The notes under the pieces: generated by a model
What the model was told of the DNA's origin: nothing
The model's input: the letters and a program-made list of their open reading frames with translations, nothing else
Database searches by the model: none
Part shown: piece by piece, positions 15,607-24,415 of the stretch
Numbering within the stretch: the stretch's first letter is position 1
Layout: each line of letters begins with the position of its first letter
Assembly (NCBI GenBank): GCA_036278755.1
Contig: DASUKL010000090.1
Location: 1 to 51,700 of the forward strand
Direction of reading: 5' to 3'
Length of the DNA: 51,700 nucleotides
DNA from: DASUKL01 sp036278755
GTDB taxonomy: Bacteria > Chloroflexota > Limnocylindria > Limnocylindrales > CSP1-4
Made by a program: the position numbers and the translations under genes

Positions 15607-16653
15607 ATGAAGACGACGACCCAGACCCAGGTCACCCACTACGAAATCCAGAAGAAGCGCCGCGAGTCACTCCTCGAGGAGTGGAAGGGCTACCACAAGA
15701 CGGTCATCAAGCGCAGCGACGTGCCCCTCGTCGACGACCCCGTGCGGCGCACCCGCCGCGGCGTGTATGCCGGCTGGGATGGCGATCGACCGACGAAGAA
15801 CCTCGACGCCACCCTCCACGAGCTGCGCGCCGGCACGACGACGACCATCCATCGCCACTCCTGGGACGCGATCATGTTCATCGAGTCGGGCTCGGGCTGG
15901 ACGGAGATCGACGGCCAGCGGCTGGACTGGCGGCCATGGGACACGATCTACCTCCCGGGCTGGGCCTGGCACCGCCACGGGAACGACGCCGACGATCCCG
16001 CTGTCTACCACACCTGGAGCGTCGAGCCGATGCTCGAGCAGTTCGGGGCGGCCATCCTCGAGGAGGGCGGTGATACGCCGGTGTCCGAGCTGCCGGCCCG
16101 CCCGCGCCAGGTCGCGCCCCTCCCCGGCTCGGACCCCTACGCCCGACGGACGCAGCGCCTGGCCGCCCAGTGGGAGGGCTCCGACTCGGCCCGCCTCATC
16201 ACCCGCTTCGAGGATGTGCGCGGCCTGGTCACGAAGCGCGGCGCGCGGAGCCTCTTCATGGTCGACAAGTCCATCGGCTATCACACGGCCGGCCTGAGCG
16301 CGGTGATGCACGAACTGGCGCCGGGCCTCTACCAATCGCGCCACCGCCATGGCGGCGAGGCGTGGCTGTACGTCATCTCCGGCCGCGGCCACAGCGAGAT
16401 CGACGGCGTGAGCTACCCCTGGGAGGCTGGCGATCTCATCATCGTCGACCACTGGGTCTGGCACCAGCACTTCAACGATGACAAGGAACACACGGCCCGC
16501 CTCGTGCGCGTCCACAACTTCGACGCCCTGTACGACATGATGCGCATCCTGCTCGACCCCCTGAACCTGTTCGAGGAGCTGCCGAAGCTCGACGCGCCCG
16601 ACCTCAGCGGCGTCGTCTGGCCCGACCACCTCGACGGGCGGCCCGAGGCCTGA
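15607..16653 (+). CDS. Bicupin protein (two cupin domains)
   Basis: This 348-residue protein carries two complete cupin barrels. The first has IHRHSWDAIMFIESGSG (about residue 83) and GWAWHRHGND. The second has SRHRHGGEAWLYVISGRG (about residue 243) and WVWHQHFND. Each set gives two early histidines, a glutamate or aspartate, and a late histidine for one metal ion. It is a relative of the bicupin at 1301 and the cupin at 8761. ACGGAGGA lies just before ATG 15607. It could be a ring-cleaving dioxygenase acting on a hydroxylated ring, but identity to a known class is not established. Confidence 0.87.
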   Translation: MKTTTQTQVTHYEIQKKRRESLLEEWKGYHKTVIKRSDVPLVDDPVRRTRRGVYAGWDGDRPTKNLDATLHELRAGTTTTIHRHSWDAIMFIESGSGWTEIDGQRLDWRPWDTIYLPGWAWHRHGNDADDPAVYHTWSVEPMLEQFGAAILEEGGDTPVSELPARPRQVAPLPGSDPYARRTQRLAAQWEGSDSARLITRFEDVRGLVTKRGARSLFMVDKSIGYHTAGLSAVMHELAPGLYQSRHRHGGEAWLYVISGRGHSEIDGVSYPWEAGDLIIVDHWVWHQHFNDDKEHTARLVRVHNFDALYDMMRILLDPLNLFEELPKLDAPDLSGVVWPDHLDGRPEA

Positions 16654-16656
16654 GCG

Positions 16657-17541
16657 GTGCCCGAGCTCAAACTTCCCCCTGGCGTCGAGGGCCTGGTCGC
16701 CGCGGCCGAGCTGCCCGACCAGGCCTGGCTCGACCGCTGGGAGCGGATCTTCCTCCGGCCCGGCGTCAAGGACCGGCTCCTCAACCATGCCCTCTTCCTG
16801 CTCCTCCACCGGGTCCGTCTGAGCCCGGTGGGCCTGCCGGCCCACGGCCTCATCGTCCTGGCTGGACCGCCCGGGACGGGCAAGACGACCCTGGCCGGGG
16901 GCCTGGCCGACCAGCTGGCCCGAGCCACCGAGGGCGGCGGGCTCATCTTCGTGACCGTCGACCCGCACGCCTTCCCCAGCCAGATGCTGGGCGAGAGCCA
17001 GCGCAGCACGGCCCGTCTCTTCGAGCGGACCCTGCCGGACCTGGCCCGCCGGGGGCGGCCGGTGGTCGTCCTGCTCGATGAGGTCGAAGCCCTGGCGGTG
17101 TCCCGCTCGGGCGCCTCCCTGGAGACGAATCCGGTCGACGTCCACCGCTCCACCGACGCCGTCCTGGCCGGCCTCGACCACGTCGCCGCGACCTGCCCCA
17201 ATCTCCTCTTCGTGGCCACCACGAACTACCGGGCCGGGGTCGACGAGGCCTTCCTCTCCCGGGCCGACCTCGTGGAGGAGATCGGCCTGCCCGGCCCCGA
17301 GGCCGTCTCGGCCATCCTGCGCGACGCCGTCCACGAGGTCGCCCCGGGTCTCGACCTCGACGCCGCCTCGCTCGAGCGTCTAGCCGGTGCCTGCGTGGCC
17401 GCCGGCTACGATGCCCGCCAGGTACGGAAGCTCGTCCTGCGGGCCGCTACCTCGCGGCGCGAGCTGGCCCTCCAGCCCGAGCGCCTGACGGCCGACGACC
17501 TCCTGGCCGCCGTGGCCGGGGTTGACGCCGAGCGACCTTGA
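16657..17541 (+). CDS. Pch2/TRIP13-like AAA+ ATPase
   Basis: This 294-residue AAA+ ATPase shows Walker A GPPGTGKT (70-77), Walker B VVVLLDEVE (136-144), a sensor-1 like ATTN (187-190), and an arginine-finger region SRADLVEEIGLP (Arg202). The order DEVE, a loop with a TNPVD-like stretch, DAVLAGLD, ATTN, DEAF, RAD and IGLP closely follows eukaryotic TRIP13/Pch2 and bacterial Trip13, which remodel HORMA-domain proteins. No HORMA protein, CD-NTase or effector is encoded nearby, so this is not a CBASS locus. It sits inside a catabolic operon, 3 nt after the bicupin, and its stop overlaps the TTG of the MFS gene. It may remodel or activate an enzyme of the island. A more distant AAA family is possible. 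Confidence 0.8.
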   Translation: MPELKLPPGVEGLVAAAELPDQAWLDRWERIFLRPGVKDRLLNHALFLLLHRVRLSPVGLPAHGLIVLAGPPGTGKTTLAGGLADQLARATEGGGLIFVTVDPHAFPSQMLGESQRSTARLFERTLPDLARRGRPVVVLLDEVEALAVSRSGASLETNPVDVHRSTDAVLAGLDHVAATCPNLLFVATTNYRAGVDEAFLSRADLVEEIGLPGPEAVSAILRDAVHEVAPGLDLDAASLERLAGACVAAGYDARQVRKLVLRAATSRRELALQPERLTADDLLAAVAGVDAERP

Positions 17542-18818
17542 GCCCCGGCCTCCGGGGACGGCTGCCCCTCCCCGGCCGCGGCTCGGGCGGCGCCTCCGAG
17601 GGCGACCCGGAGCTGGCCATCCCCTTCGAGGCCAAGCTCCTGGGCGTGGCGATGTTCTTCGCCATCGCCGCGACCAACCTGCTGACGCCCCTGCTCCCGA
17701 ACATCAAGGACGACTTCGGGATCAGCATCGCCGCGGCCGGCCTCGTCGTCTCGACCTACGGCCTTGCCCGCCTCATCACCGACCTGCCCTCGGGCGTGGC
17801 CCTGGAGCGGATCGGGGAGCGGCGGGTCGCCTACGGGGCAGCCACGCTGCTGCTCGTCGGCTCGCTCATCGGTGCCTCGTCGCCCACGGTCGAGTGGCTC
17901 ATCGTGGCCCGCATCGCCTCCGGCATCGGCAGCGGGCTCATGACCGCGGTGACCTTGACCGGCCTGAGCTGGACTGCCGGAGCCCGCAACCGTGGCGCCG
18001 TCATGAGCCTCTTCCAGCTCGCCAACAACGCCGGGGTGGCCTTCTACCCGCTCGTGGGCGGCTTCATCGGGGCCCTCATCGGCTGGCGGATGACGTTCGT
18101 CGTCTCCGGCGTGGGGGCCATCGTCGCGGGGGCCATCCTCATCCCCCTCATGGGCCGCATCGAAGGCGGTCGCAAGCGCGAGGTGGTGACCGGCAAGGTC
18201 GACACCCTCGAGTTCGACCTCCCGCCCCGCCGGCGACGGATCGCCCTGGCCTCGGTGTTCAGCGGAGTGGTGGCCAACATGGTCCACCGACATGGCATCC
18301 GCAACACCGTCCTGCCCCTCTTCGCGGCCGCCAGCCTGGGCCTGGGCTCGATCGAGATCGCCACCGGCATCACCCTCATGGCCCTCGTCGGGCTCATCGT
18401 GGTGACGCCCGGGGCCCGGCTCGGCGATCGCATCGGGCGGCGCCGGATCGTCGTCGTCGGCCTCCTCATCCTGGCCGTGGGGGACGTGGTCTTCCTGGGC
18501 GCCAACGGCTACTGGACCTTCCTCCTGGCCGCGGCCGTGGTCGGCTCGGGCGACTTCTTCTCCAGTTCCCAGACGGCCCTCCTCTCGGAGCTGGTGGAGC
18601 CCCGCCAGCGGGCCCGGGTGCTGGCCGGCTACCGCTTCTTCGTCGACATCGGCGCGCTGCTCGGACCGCTGCTGCTGGCCGCGCTGCTCGACGCCTTTGG
18701 CGCCCCGGCGGCCTTCCTCACCGCCGTGGCCCTGCTCATCATCGCCGCCGTCGTCAACCAGTTCGGCGTCCCCGGCCAGGCCGGGGAGAGCCACCAAGCC
18801 CAGCTGGCCCGCTCGTGA
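17538..18818 (+). CDS. MFS transporter
   Basis: This is an integral membrane protein of 426 residues with twelve predicted helices, the first at LLGVAMFFAIAATNLLTPLL. The conserved cytoplasmic loop motif after helix 2 is DLPSGVALERIGERR, and a second copy of the motif occurs as GARLGDRIGRRR near residue 300, typical of drug/solute:H+ antiporters. The TTG start at 17538 overlaps the ATPase stop (TTGA); no later start leaves a better ribosome site. It may export a toxic intermediate or import a substrate. Confidence 0.88.
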   Translation: MSPGLRGRLPLPGRGSGGASEGDPELAIPFEAKLLGVAMFFAIAATNLLTPLLPNIKDDFGISIAAAGLVVSTYGLARLITDLPSGVALERIGERRVAYGAATLLLVGSLIGASSPTVEWLIVARIASGIGSGLMTAVTLTGLSWTAGARNRGAVMSLFQLANNAGVAFYPLVGGFIGALIGWRMTFVVSGVGAIVAGAILIPLMGRIEGGRKREVVTGKVDTLEFDLPPRRRRIALASVFSGVVANMVHRHGIRNTVLPLFAAASLGLGSIEIATGITLMALVGLIVVTPGARLGDRIGRRRIVVVGLLILAVGDVVFLGANGYWTFLLAAAVVGSGDFFSSSQTALLSELVEPRQRARVLAGYRFFVDIGALLGPLLLAALLDAFGAPAAFLTAVALLIIAAVVNQFGVPGQAGESHQAQLARS

Positions 18819-18867
18819 GCGGACCACCACCCGGCCGCCGGCCCCACAGGACAGAAGGGAGCCCGCT

Positions 18868-20208
18868 ATGAACGTCGACGAGGTCCTGGCCCGCATCGAT
18901 CCCCAGGAAGTGGTCGATCTGGCCCTCGCCCTGGGCAACATCGACAGCCCCACCGGCCACGAGGGCCCGGCCGGCGAGTTCGTCTTCGACTGGCTGGCCC
19001 GCAACGGCTTCGCCCCCCGTCGCTACGCCCTGATCGAGGACCGCATCAACGTGGCCGCCCGCCTCGACGGCACGGGCGGGGGATACGGGCTCATCTTCAA
19101 CGCCCACCTCGACACGACCCTCCGTCCGGACGCGGTCTGGTCGGCCCGCGACCCCCACGACCCGCTCTACCACTCGGCCTGGGTCGAGGGCGACGAGATC
19201 TTCGGCGACGGCGTGGTCAACGACAAAGGACCCATGGCCGCCTTCCTCGTGGCCGCCAAGGCCATCCGAGCATCTGGCCACCGGCTCAAGGGGGACCTGT
19301 GGGTCAGTGCCGTGGCCGGCGAGATCTCCCGCGAGCCGATCGACGAGTGGCAGGGCCCGGGCTACCTCTCCAAGGATCTCGGGGTGCGCTTCATGGCCAC
19401 CCACGGGGTGGTGGCGGACTACGCCCTGGTGGCCGAGGGGACAGGGTTCGGGATCGTCGGCGTCGAGCCGGGCAAAGCCCACTTCAAGGTGACCGTCGTC
19501 ACCGACGGGCCGCGCTACTACACCCCCTACCTGCCCCGGCCCACGGGGATGGCCGACGCGCCCAACGCCATCGTCCGGGCCGCGGCCGTCATCGAGGCCT
19601 TCGAGCGCTGGGCCGTCGAGTACCAGGAACGCCACACCTACGAGGGGCCCCAGGGGCGCATCGTGCCCAAGGCCAGCGTCAACGCCATCCGCTCGGGTTA
19701 TCCCTTCAACCTCACCAGCGCGCCCCAGGTGTGCATCTTGTACGTCGACACCCGCATCCTGCCGGGAGCCAACCCGATGGACGTGCGGGATGAGATCCGG
19801 GGCGTGCTCAGCGGGCTCGGCGTCGAGGGCGAGGTGGAGCTGTTCCTCTACCGGCCCGGCTTCGAGACGATCGGCGCCGAGCGCCTGGTGGAGACCGTGC
19901 GCCGCTGCCACGATCAGGTCTTCGACGCCCCGCCGCTCATCGTGGCCGACCCGGTGACGAGCATGTGGCGCGACACGAACGCCTTCGATGAGCTGGGCAT
20001 CCCGGCCATCAGCTACGCTCCCCGCGCCGCGAGCCATGCCGCCCGCAAGGCGTTCCTCATCAAGGACCTCACCGACGCGGCCCTGGTCTACGCCCGCGTC
20101 GCCCTCGACCTGTGCGACCAGGAGCGGCCGGTCGGCACGCCGCTGGGGGCCCATCCCAATGCCGCCCTGGCGGCGTCCGTGGCCGCGAGGCTCCGTCGGG
20201 CGGGATGA
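18868..20208 (+). CDS. M20-family metallopeptidase (ArgE/DapE/carboxypeptidase-like deacylase)
   Basis: This 446-residue cytoplasmic zinc hydrolase of the M20 family cleaves amide bonds in small molecules. NAHLDTT (about residue 72) supplies the first His and Asp. GDGVVNDKGPMAAFL (about residue 112) supplies the bridging Asp, and AVAGEI (about residue 150) the catalytic glutamate, where many relatives have two adjacent glutamates. The dimerisation segment includes YVDTRILPGANP. The C-terminal zinc histidine is probably in SHAARK. AGAAGGGAG precedes ATG 18868. Next to the cyclic amidohydrolase it could hydrolyse the opened N-acyl or N-carbamoyl product, which is inference. Confidence 0.9.
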   Translation: MNVDEVLARIDPQEVVDLALALGNIDSPTGHEGPAGEFVFDWLARNGFAPRRYALIEDRINVAARLDGTGGGYGLIFNAHLDTTLRPDAVWSARDPHDPLYHSAWVEGDEIFGDGVVNDKGPMAAFLVAAKAIRASGHRLKGDLWVSAVAGEISREPIDEWQGPGYLSKDLGVRFMATHGVVADYALVAEGTGFGIVGVEPGKAHFKVTVVTDGPRYYTPYLPRPTGMADAPNAIVRAAAVIEAFERWAVEYQERHTYEGPQGRIVPKASVNAIRSGYPFNLTSAPQVCILYVDTRILPGANPMDVRDEIRGVLSGLGVEGEVELFLYRPGFETIGAERLVETVRRCHDQVFDAPPLIVADPVTSMWRDTNAFDELGIPAISYAPRAASHAARKAFLIKDLTDAALVYARVALDLCDQERPVGTPLGAHPNAALAASVAARLRRAG

Positions 20209-21710
20209 GCCGCGGCTTCGACCTGGTCGTCATCGGCGGCGGCAGCGCGGGCTGTGTCGTGGCGGCCCGGGCCAGCGAGGAGGCCGCCCGCCAGGTCCTC
20301 CTCGTGGAGGCCGGCCCCGACCCCCAGCCGGTCCCCGACGTCATCGCCGATCCGGCTCGCCAGGCCGAGCTGGTGGCCGGTGACACCTACGTCCGGACCT
20401 TGCCCGCGCAGCGGCCCGACGGCTCGACGTATCCGCTCGTCGCCGGTCGGGTGATGGGCGGCGGTTCGAGCGTCAACAACCTCGCCGCCGTGCGGCCCAC
20501 CATCGCCGACTTCGACGCCTGGAGTGATGTCGGCGGGCCGGCCTGGTCGTTCGAACGCCTCCTGCCCACGCTGCGGGCCATGGAGACGGACGCCGACTTC
20601 CCCGACGATCCCCTCCACGGCGCGACGGGGCCGCTCCGCCTCGTCCGCCGCTTCCAGGTCGACGGGCCGCGCGAGCCCATCGTGGGAGCCCTGCTCGAGG
20701 CCGGGGCCGGGCTCGGCCTACCCGCCTGCCGGGACCTGAACGGCCGGGAGCCCTTCGGCATCGGCGCTTCCACCTACGGTGAGGTCGACGGCCGACGTCA
20801 GTCCGTGGCGGCGGCCTATCTCGACCCCGTCCGCGGACGCCCGAACCTGACCATCCGCGCCGCCACGAGCGCCGTCCGCCTGCGCCTCGCCGGCAGCCAC
20901 GTCACCGCCGTCGAGCTCCGCGGCCCGTCGGGGCAGGAGGTGGTCGAGGCCGACCGTTTCGTGCTCAGCGCCGGTGTCTTCGGCTCGCCCCAGCTGCTGG
21001 TCAGCTCCGGCATCGGACCGACGGAGACGCTGGACCGACTGGGGCTGCCGGTGGCCCTGCCCCTGGCCGGGGTCGGGCGTGGCTACCGGGATCACGCCGT
21101 GATCTTCCTGGCCTTCGAAGCCGGCCCGAAGCTCCGGTCGGACGAGCCCATCCCTAAGGCCCGGGTCGTGGCCCGCAGCGACGGGCGGAGGGAGCCGCCG
21201 GATCTCCACCTCCTCATCCGCGGTCCGAAGCGAGGCCCGGGCGGCGGGCTGCACCTGCCCGTCTCGGTCCATCTCCTGGACCATCGGGCGCGGGGCGCAC
21301 TCACGTTCGTGTCTCCTGACGGTGCTGCGGTGCCTGAGGTCCGAACGGCCCTCCTGCAGCACCCCGACGACATCGGGGCCCTGGAAGCCGGGGTCGAGCT
21401 TGCCTGCCGGCTGGCCGCCTCCCCGAGCCTGGCGCCGCTCTACGGTCAACCGCTGCTGCCGGCCGGCGTCGACGCGCGGCAGTCCCACATCCTGGCCCAT
21501 TTCGGCACATATCACCATGGCGTCGGCACCTGTGCCCTGGGCCGTGACGGGGACCCTCTGGCCGTGGTCGATGGCGGGCTGCGCGTACGCGGCCTGGAGA
21601 ACCTCTGGGTCGCCGACGCGTCGGTGCTGCCGACGATCCCCCGGGCCAACACGAACCTGGCCGCGGTCATGATCGGCGAGATGGCCACCCAGGCCCTCCA
21701 GGGGCGCTGA
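20205..21710 (+). CDS. GMC-family FAD-dependent oxidoreductase
   Basis: This 501-residue flavoenzyme belongs to the glucose-methanol-choline family. The N-terminal dinucleotide-binding motif is GGGSAGCVVAARASE, followed by LLVEAGPDP. The GMC signature appears as GRVMGGGSSVNN near residue 85. The C-terminal active-site region shows HHGVGTCALG with the conserved catalytic histidine, followed by VADASVLPTIPRANTN. Members oxidise alcohols to aldehydes or ketones, so it could feed the aldehyde dehydrogenase at 14057. Its ATG overlaps the M20 peptidase TGA (ATGA), making it the last gene of the long operon. Confidence 0.94.
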   Translation: MSRGFDLVVIGGGSAGCVVAARASEEAARQVLLVEAGPDPQPVPDVIADPARQAELVAGDTYVRTLPAQRPDGSTYPLVAGRVMGGGSSVNNLAAVRPTIADFDAWSDVGGPAWSFERLLPTLRAMETDADFPDDPLHGATGPLRLVRRFQVDGPREPIVGALLEAGAGLGLPACRDLNGREPFGIGASTYGEVDGRRQSVAAAYLDPVRGRPNLTIRAATSAVRLRLAGSHVTAVELRGPSGQEVVEADRFVLSAGVFGSPQLLVSSGIGPTETLDRLGLPVALPLAGVGRGYRDHAVIFLAFEAGPKLRSDEPIPKARVVARSDGRREPPDLHLLIRGPKRGPGGGLHLPVSVHLLDHRARGALTFVSPDGAAVPEVRTALLQHPDDIGALEAGVELACRLAASPSLAPLYGQPLLPAGVDARQSHILAHFGTYHHGVGTCALGRDGDPLAVVDGGLRVRGLENLWVADASVLPTIPRANTNLAAVMIGEMATQALQGR

Positions 21711-21754
21711 GCCACCGCCTGCGATCTACCGGCCTGCATCCACCGGAGGGATCG

Positions 21755-21806
21755 TGGATACAGTCCAGGGCTATCTGGATACAACTGCACGTGGACGTGC
21801 TACGAT
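21755..21806 (+). promoter_or_regulatory. Putative promoter with direct repeats of the second solute-binding protein gene
   Basis: GATACA (21778-21783) and TACGAT (21801-21806, preceded by TGC as an extended -10) are 17 bp apart. The word TGGATACA occurs twice, at 21755 and 21776, 21 bp or two helical turns apart. The second copy overlaps the -35, so a regulator binding both would sit on one face of the DNA. Confidence 0.45.
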
Positions 21807-21853
21807 CGCGCGGGGTGTAGGCGTGCCACGGGTGCGCAGCATGGAGGTTGAGC

Positions 21854-22993
21854 GTGAGCAGGACCACACCGCGCAACGGTCGGAGGCTGATCCCTCTCCT
21901 CGCAGCAGCGATGTTCGTCGTCGCCGCCTGCGGGGCCGGCGCTTCCCCATCTCCCTCGAGTGAGAGCCCGTCGGCGGCCGCCACCTCGGCCGCGGCCAGC
22001 CCGTCGAGCAGCGTCGCGACGAGCGCGACACCGCTGCCCTCGGGCGTGGCCTTCGACCTGCCCCCCGCCGAGACCACCGACCTGACCATCGGCCTCTCCA
22101 ACAACCTCGCCGCGAACCAGTTCGTCGACGTCCTGGCCCAGGAGATGGGCATCTTCGAGAAGTACGGCCTCAACGTGAAGGTCGTCTCCTTCGAGGGCGA
22201 CGGCAAGCTCGTCCAGGCACTCGTGGCCGGCCAGCTCCAGGGCGGGGAGGGCAGCGGAGGCCCGGTCATCTCGGCGGCCGTGACCGACACCCCACTCCAG
22301 GTCGTGACGGTCAACGCCACTTCCCTGCCCTATGACCTGCTGGGGGCGAAGGACATCAAGACCGCGGCCGACCTGAAGGGCAAGCAGGTGGCCATCAGCT
22401 CCTTCGGCAGCACCGCCCACGCCGTGGTCCTGGCAGCCCTCGATCAGCTGGGCCTCCAGGCCTCGGACGTGACGCTCCAGCAGGTGGGCAGCGAGTCGAC
22501 CCGCATCGCGGCCGTCCTGGCCGGCTCCGTCGCAGCGGCGCCGGTGACCACGATCAACTCCCAGAAGGCCATCGATCAGGGCCTGAACGCCCTCGTCGAC
22601 CTGACCCAGCATCCGGTCCTCTACGACACGGCCGGCCTCAACGTGCGCAAGGACTGGGCCGCCAAGAATCCCAACACCATCCTCCGCCTCATCGCCGCCC
22701 TGACCGAGGCCCAGAAGGTCGTCTTCACGGACCCTGACCTCGCGACCCAGAAGTACATGGAGTTCACCCAGCTCGACCACGACACGTCGGCGGCGGCCAT
22801 CGCCGCCTGCGCGGACGGCAGCGCCTGCAACAAGGGCTTCACCTTCAGCGCCGACAACCTGGTCCTGCCCAAGCAGGTGACGCTCACCGTCAACCCCGCC
22901 GTCAAGGACGTCGACCCCGCATCGGTCATCGACACGAGCTACCTCCAGAAGCTGAAGGACCTCGGTTTCAACGCCGCCATCGCCTATCCCTGA
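21854..22993 (+). CDS. ABC transporter substrate-binding lipoprotein, NMT1/THI5-like (second paralogue)
   Basis: This 379-residue binding protein has the same layout as the one at 9430. It has a twin-arginine-like charged start (GRRLIPLL), a lipobox VVAAC with Cys26, an Ala/Ser linker, then the binding fold. Shared elements include KYGLNVKVVSFEGDGKLVQ, LVAGQLQGG and LKGKQVAISSFGST. No permease or ATPase gene is adjacent, so it probably shares the transporter at 6222-8712 and may bring a second substrate. I choose GTG 21854 because GGAGG lies 6 nt upstream; a TTG at 21848 would be too close to that site. Confidence 0.9.
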   Translation: MSRTTPRNGRRLIPLLAAAMFVVAACGAGASPSPSSESPSAAATSAAASPSSSVATSATPLPSGVAFDLPPAETTDLTIGLSNNLAANQFVDVLAQEMGIFEKYGLNVKVVSFEGDGKLVQALVAGQLQGGEGSGGPVISAAVTDTPLQVVTVNATSLPYDLLGAKDIKTAADLKGKQVAISSFGSTAHAVVLAALDQLGLQASDVTLQQVGSESTRIAAVLAGSVAAAPVTTINSQKAIDQGLNALVDLTQHPVLYDTAGLNVRKDWAAKNPNTILRLIAALTEAQKVVFTDPDLATQKYMEFTQLDHDTSAAAIAACADGSACNKGFTFSADNLVLPKQVTLTVNPAVKDVDPASVIDTSYLQKLKDLGFNAAIAYP

Positions 22994-23030
22994 TCGGGAT
23001 GCGCGGGAGTGGCGGGCTGGCACGTTGAGC

Positions 23031-24341
23031 ATGGCCGGCCGCGAGATCGAAGCCTCCTATCGTCTCGTCGAGAACGACTTCGGGCGGATCGATGGGGTCC
23101 TGCGCCGGGACCCCAGCTCGCCCTCCCGGGTCGTCCTCCTCGAGACCCATCCCCGGGCCGCCAGCGCCGGCAACCTCAACGCCTGGCCCTGCCTCGACCT
23201 GCCGGCCCGCGGCATCGACACCTTCGCCTACAACAACCGCTACTCGAACAGCACCGCCGGGACGGAGCTGGTCACGGTCTGGGAGCCGTTCGCACTCGAC
23301 GTCGCGGCGGCGGTGCAGGCCATGCGCGAGCTCGGCTACGAGCGGGTCATCCTGTATGGCCACAGCGCCGGGGGGCCGCTCGTGAGCTACTACCAGAACC
23401 TCGCCGAGCACGGCAGCGCGGTTTTTCGCGCTGGGAAGACGCTATCTGGCTTCACCGGCTTCACCGGCTCCACCGGCTTCACCGGGGCGGGCGGGGGCGA
23501 GCTCCGCCTCCCCGCAGCGGATGGCGTGATCCTCCAGAACGGCACTGCGGGGACCGGCTCTTCCTTCCTGGCCCGCCTCGACGCCGCCATCCTCGACGAG
23601 GATTCGCCGGTCCGCGAAACGAGCCTCGACCTCTTCGACCCTCGCAACGGCTACGATCCCGGGTCGGGCTCGGCGACCTACGACCAGGCCTTCCTGGCGG
23701 CCTACTTCGTCGGGCAGACGGCACGCATGCGGCGGCTCGTGGACCAGGTCCGGGCCCGGGCGGCGGAGGTGGCGGCGGGCCGGGGCCGGCTGGCGGACGA
23801 CGGCGTGGTCGTCATCGGCAACATCCGCGCCGAGCCGGCGAGCGTGGACCTCGCCCTGGCAGCCACCAGCGCTGGCACCTGGGAGGTCCTCCCCCACGGC
23901 CGCCAGACCGCCCGCAGCAACCGCCTCGTGGTGCCTGGCTACGCCGGACGGAACGCCCGCCTCGACGACGGCGGCACGGCCCACACCTACCGCTCCTTCC
24001 TCTCCTATCGGGCCATCCTCGATGTGGCCGGGACCTACGATCCGGACGCCACGGACGTCGCCGGTTGTGGGCTGGACCTCGCCAGCACGAACGCCTCGAC
24101 CCCGGGAAACCTGGCGGGCGTGAGCGTGCCGCTCCTGATCACGGTCGGCACGGCCGACACGCAGGTGCACATCCCGTACGGCGAGCTGGCCTACGCTTCG
24201 GCCGCCGCCTGCGCCGACCGCTCGTTGGTCTTCATCGACGGCGCGGAGCACGACATGCGGCCCATCAGCCCGGCCTTCGGCGACACGCGGGCCATGCATC
24301 TCGACCTGCTCGTGGATTGGTTGACGAGTCGCTACCTGTAG
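23031..24341 (+). CDS. Alpha/beta-hydrolase-like protein (first of a tandem pair)
   Basis: This 436-residue protein has an alpha/beta-hydrolase nucleophile elbow GHSAGG near residue 110, after the strand-helix unit LGYERVILY. The C-terminus has an acidic residue in VGTADTQVHIP and a histidine in DGAEHDMRP, completing a probable Ser-Asp-His triad. It is about 80 residues longer than simple esterases because of a helical insertion in the middle. It is clearly paralogous to the next gene. It differs by a short run of GFTG repeats encoded by four 9-bp units at 23448-23483. ATG 23031 is chosen over a TTG two codons earlier. The substrate is unknown. Confidence 0.8.
   Translation: MAGREIEASYRLVENDFGRIDGVLRRDPSSPSRVVLLETHPRAASAGNLNAWPCLDLPARGIDTFAYNNRYSNSTAGTELVTVWEPFALDVAAAVQAMRELGYERVILYGHSAGGPLVSYYQNLAEHGSAVFRAGKTLSGFTGFTGSTGFTGAGGGELRLPAADGVILQNGTAGTGSSFLARLDAAILDEDSPVRETSLDLFDPRNGYDPGSGSATYDQAFLAAYFVGQTARMRRLVDQVRARAAEVAAGRGRLADDGVVVIGNIRAEPASVDLALAATSAGTWEVLPHGRQTARSNRLVVPGYAGRNARLDDGGTAHTYRSFLSYRAILDVAGTYDPDATDVAGCGLDLASTNASTPGNLAGVSVPLLITVGTADTQVHIPYGELAYASAAACADRSLVFIDGAEHDMRPISPAFGDTRAMHLDLLVDWLTSRYL
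23448..23483 (+). repeat. Four tandem 9-bp units inside the first hydrolase gene
   Basis: GGCTTCACC, GGCTTCACC, GGCTCCACC and GGCTTCACC follow each other and encode GFTGFTGSTGFT. The paralogue has only GFAGF at this place, so the tract looks like a local in-frame expansion that could vary between strains. Confidence 0.85.
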
Positions 24342-24415
24342 ATGGATCGCGGCCCAGACACTCGAGGCACAGCGCGTCGCGCCCCAGCGAAGTCAGCCCA
24401 TGGAGGCAGGATGAG

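Noticed and set aside
16657..17541. CBASS defence locus based on the TRIP13-like ATPase
   Set aside because: No CD-NTase, HORMA protein or effector gene within 15 kb on either side; all neighbours are metabolic or transport genes.
23009..24415. Frame continuous with the second hydrolase, running through the first hydrolase
   Set aside because: The translation is Arg/Pro/Gly-rich shadow sequence; the second hydrolase begins at 24416 after a ribosome site.
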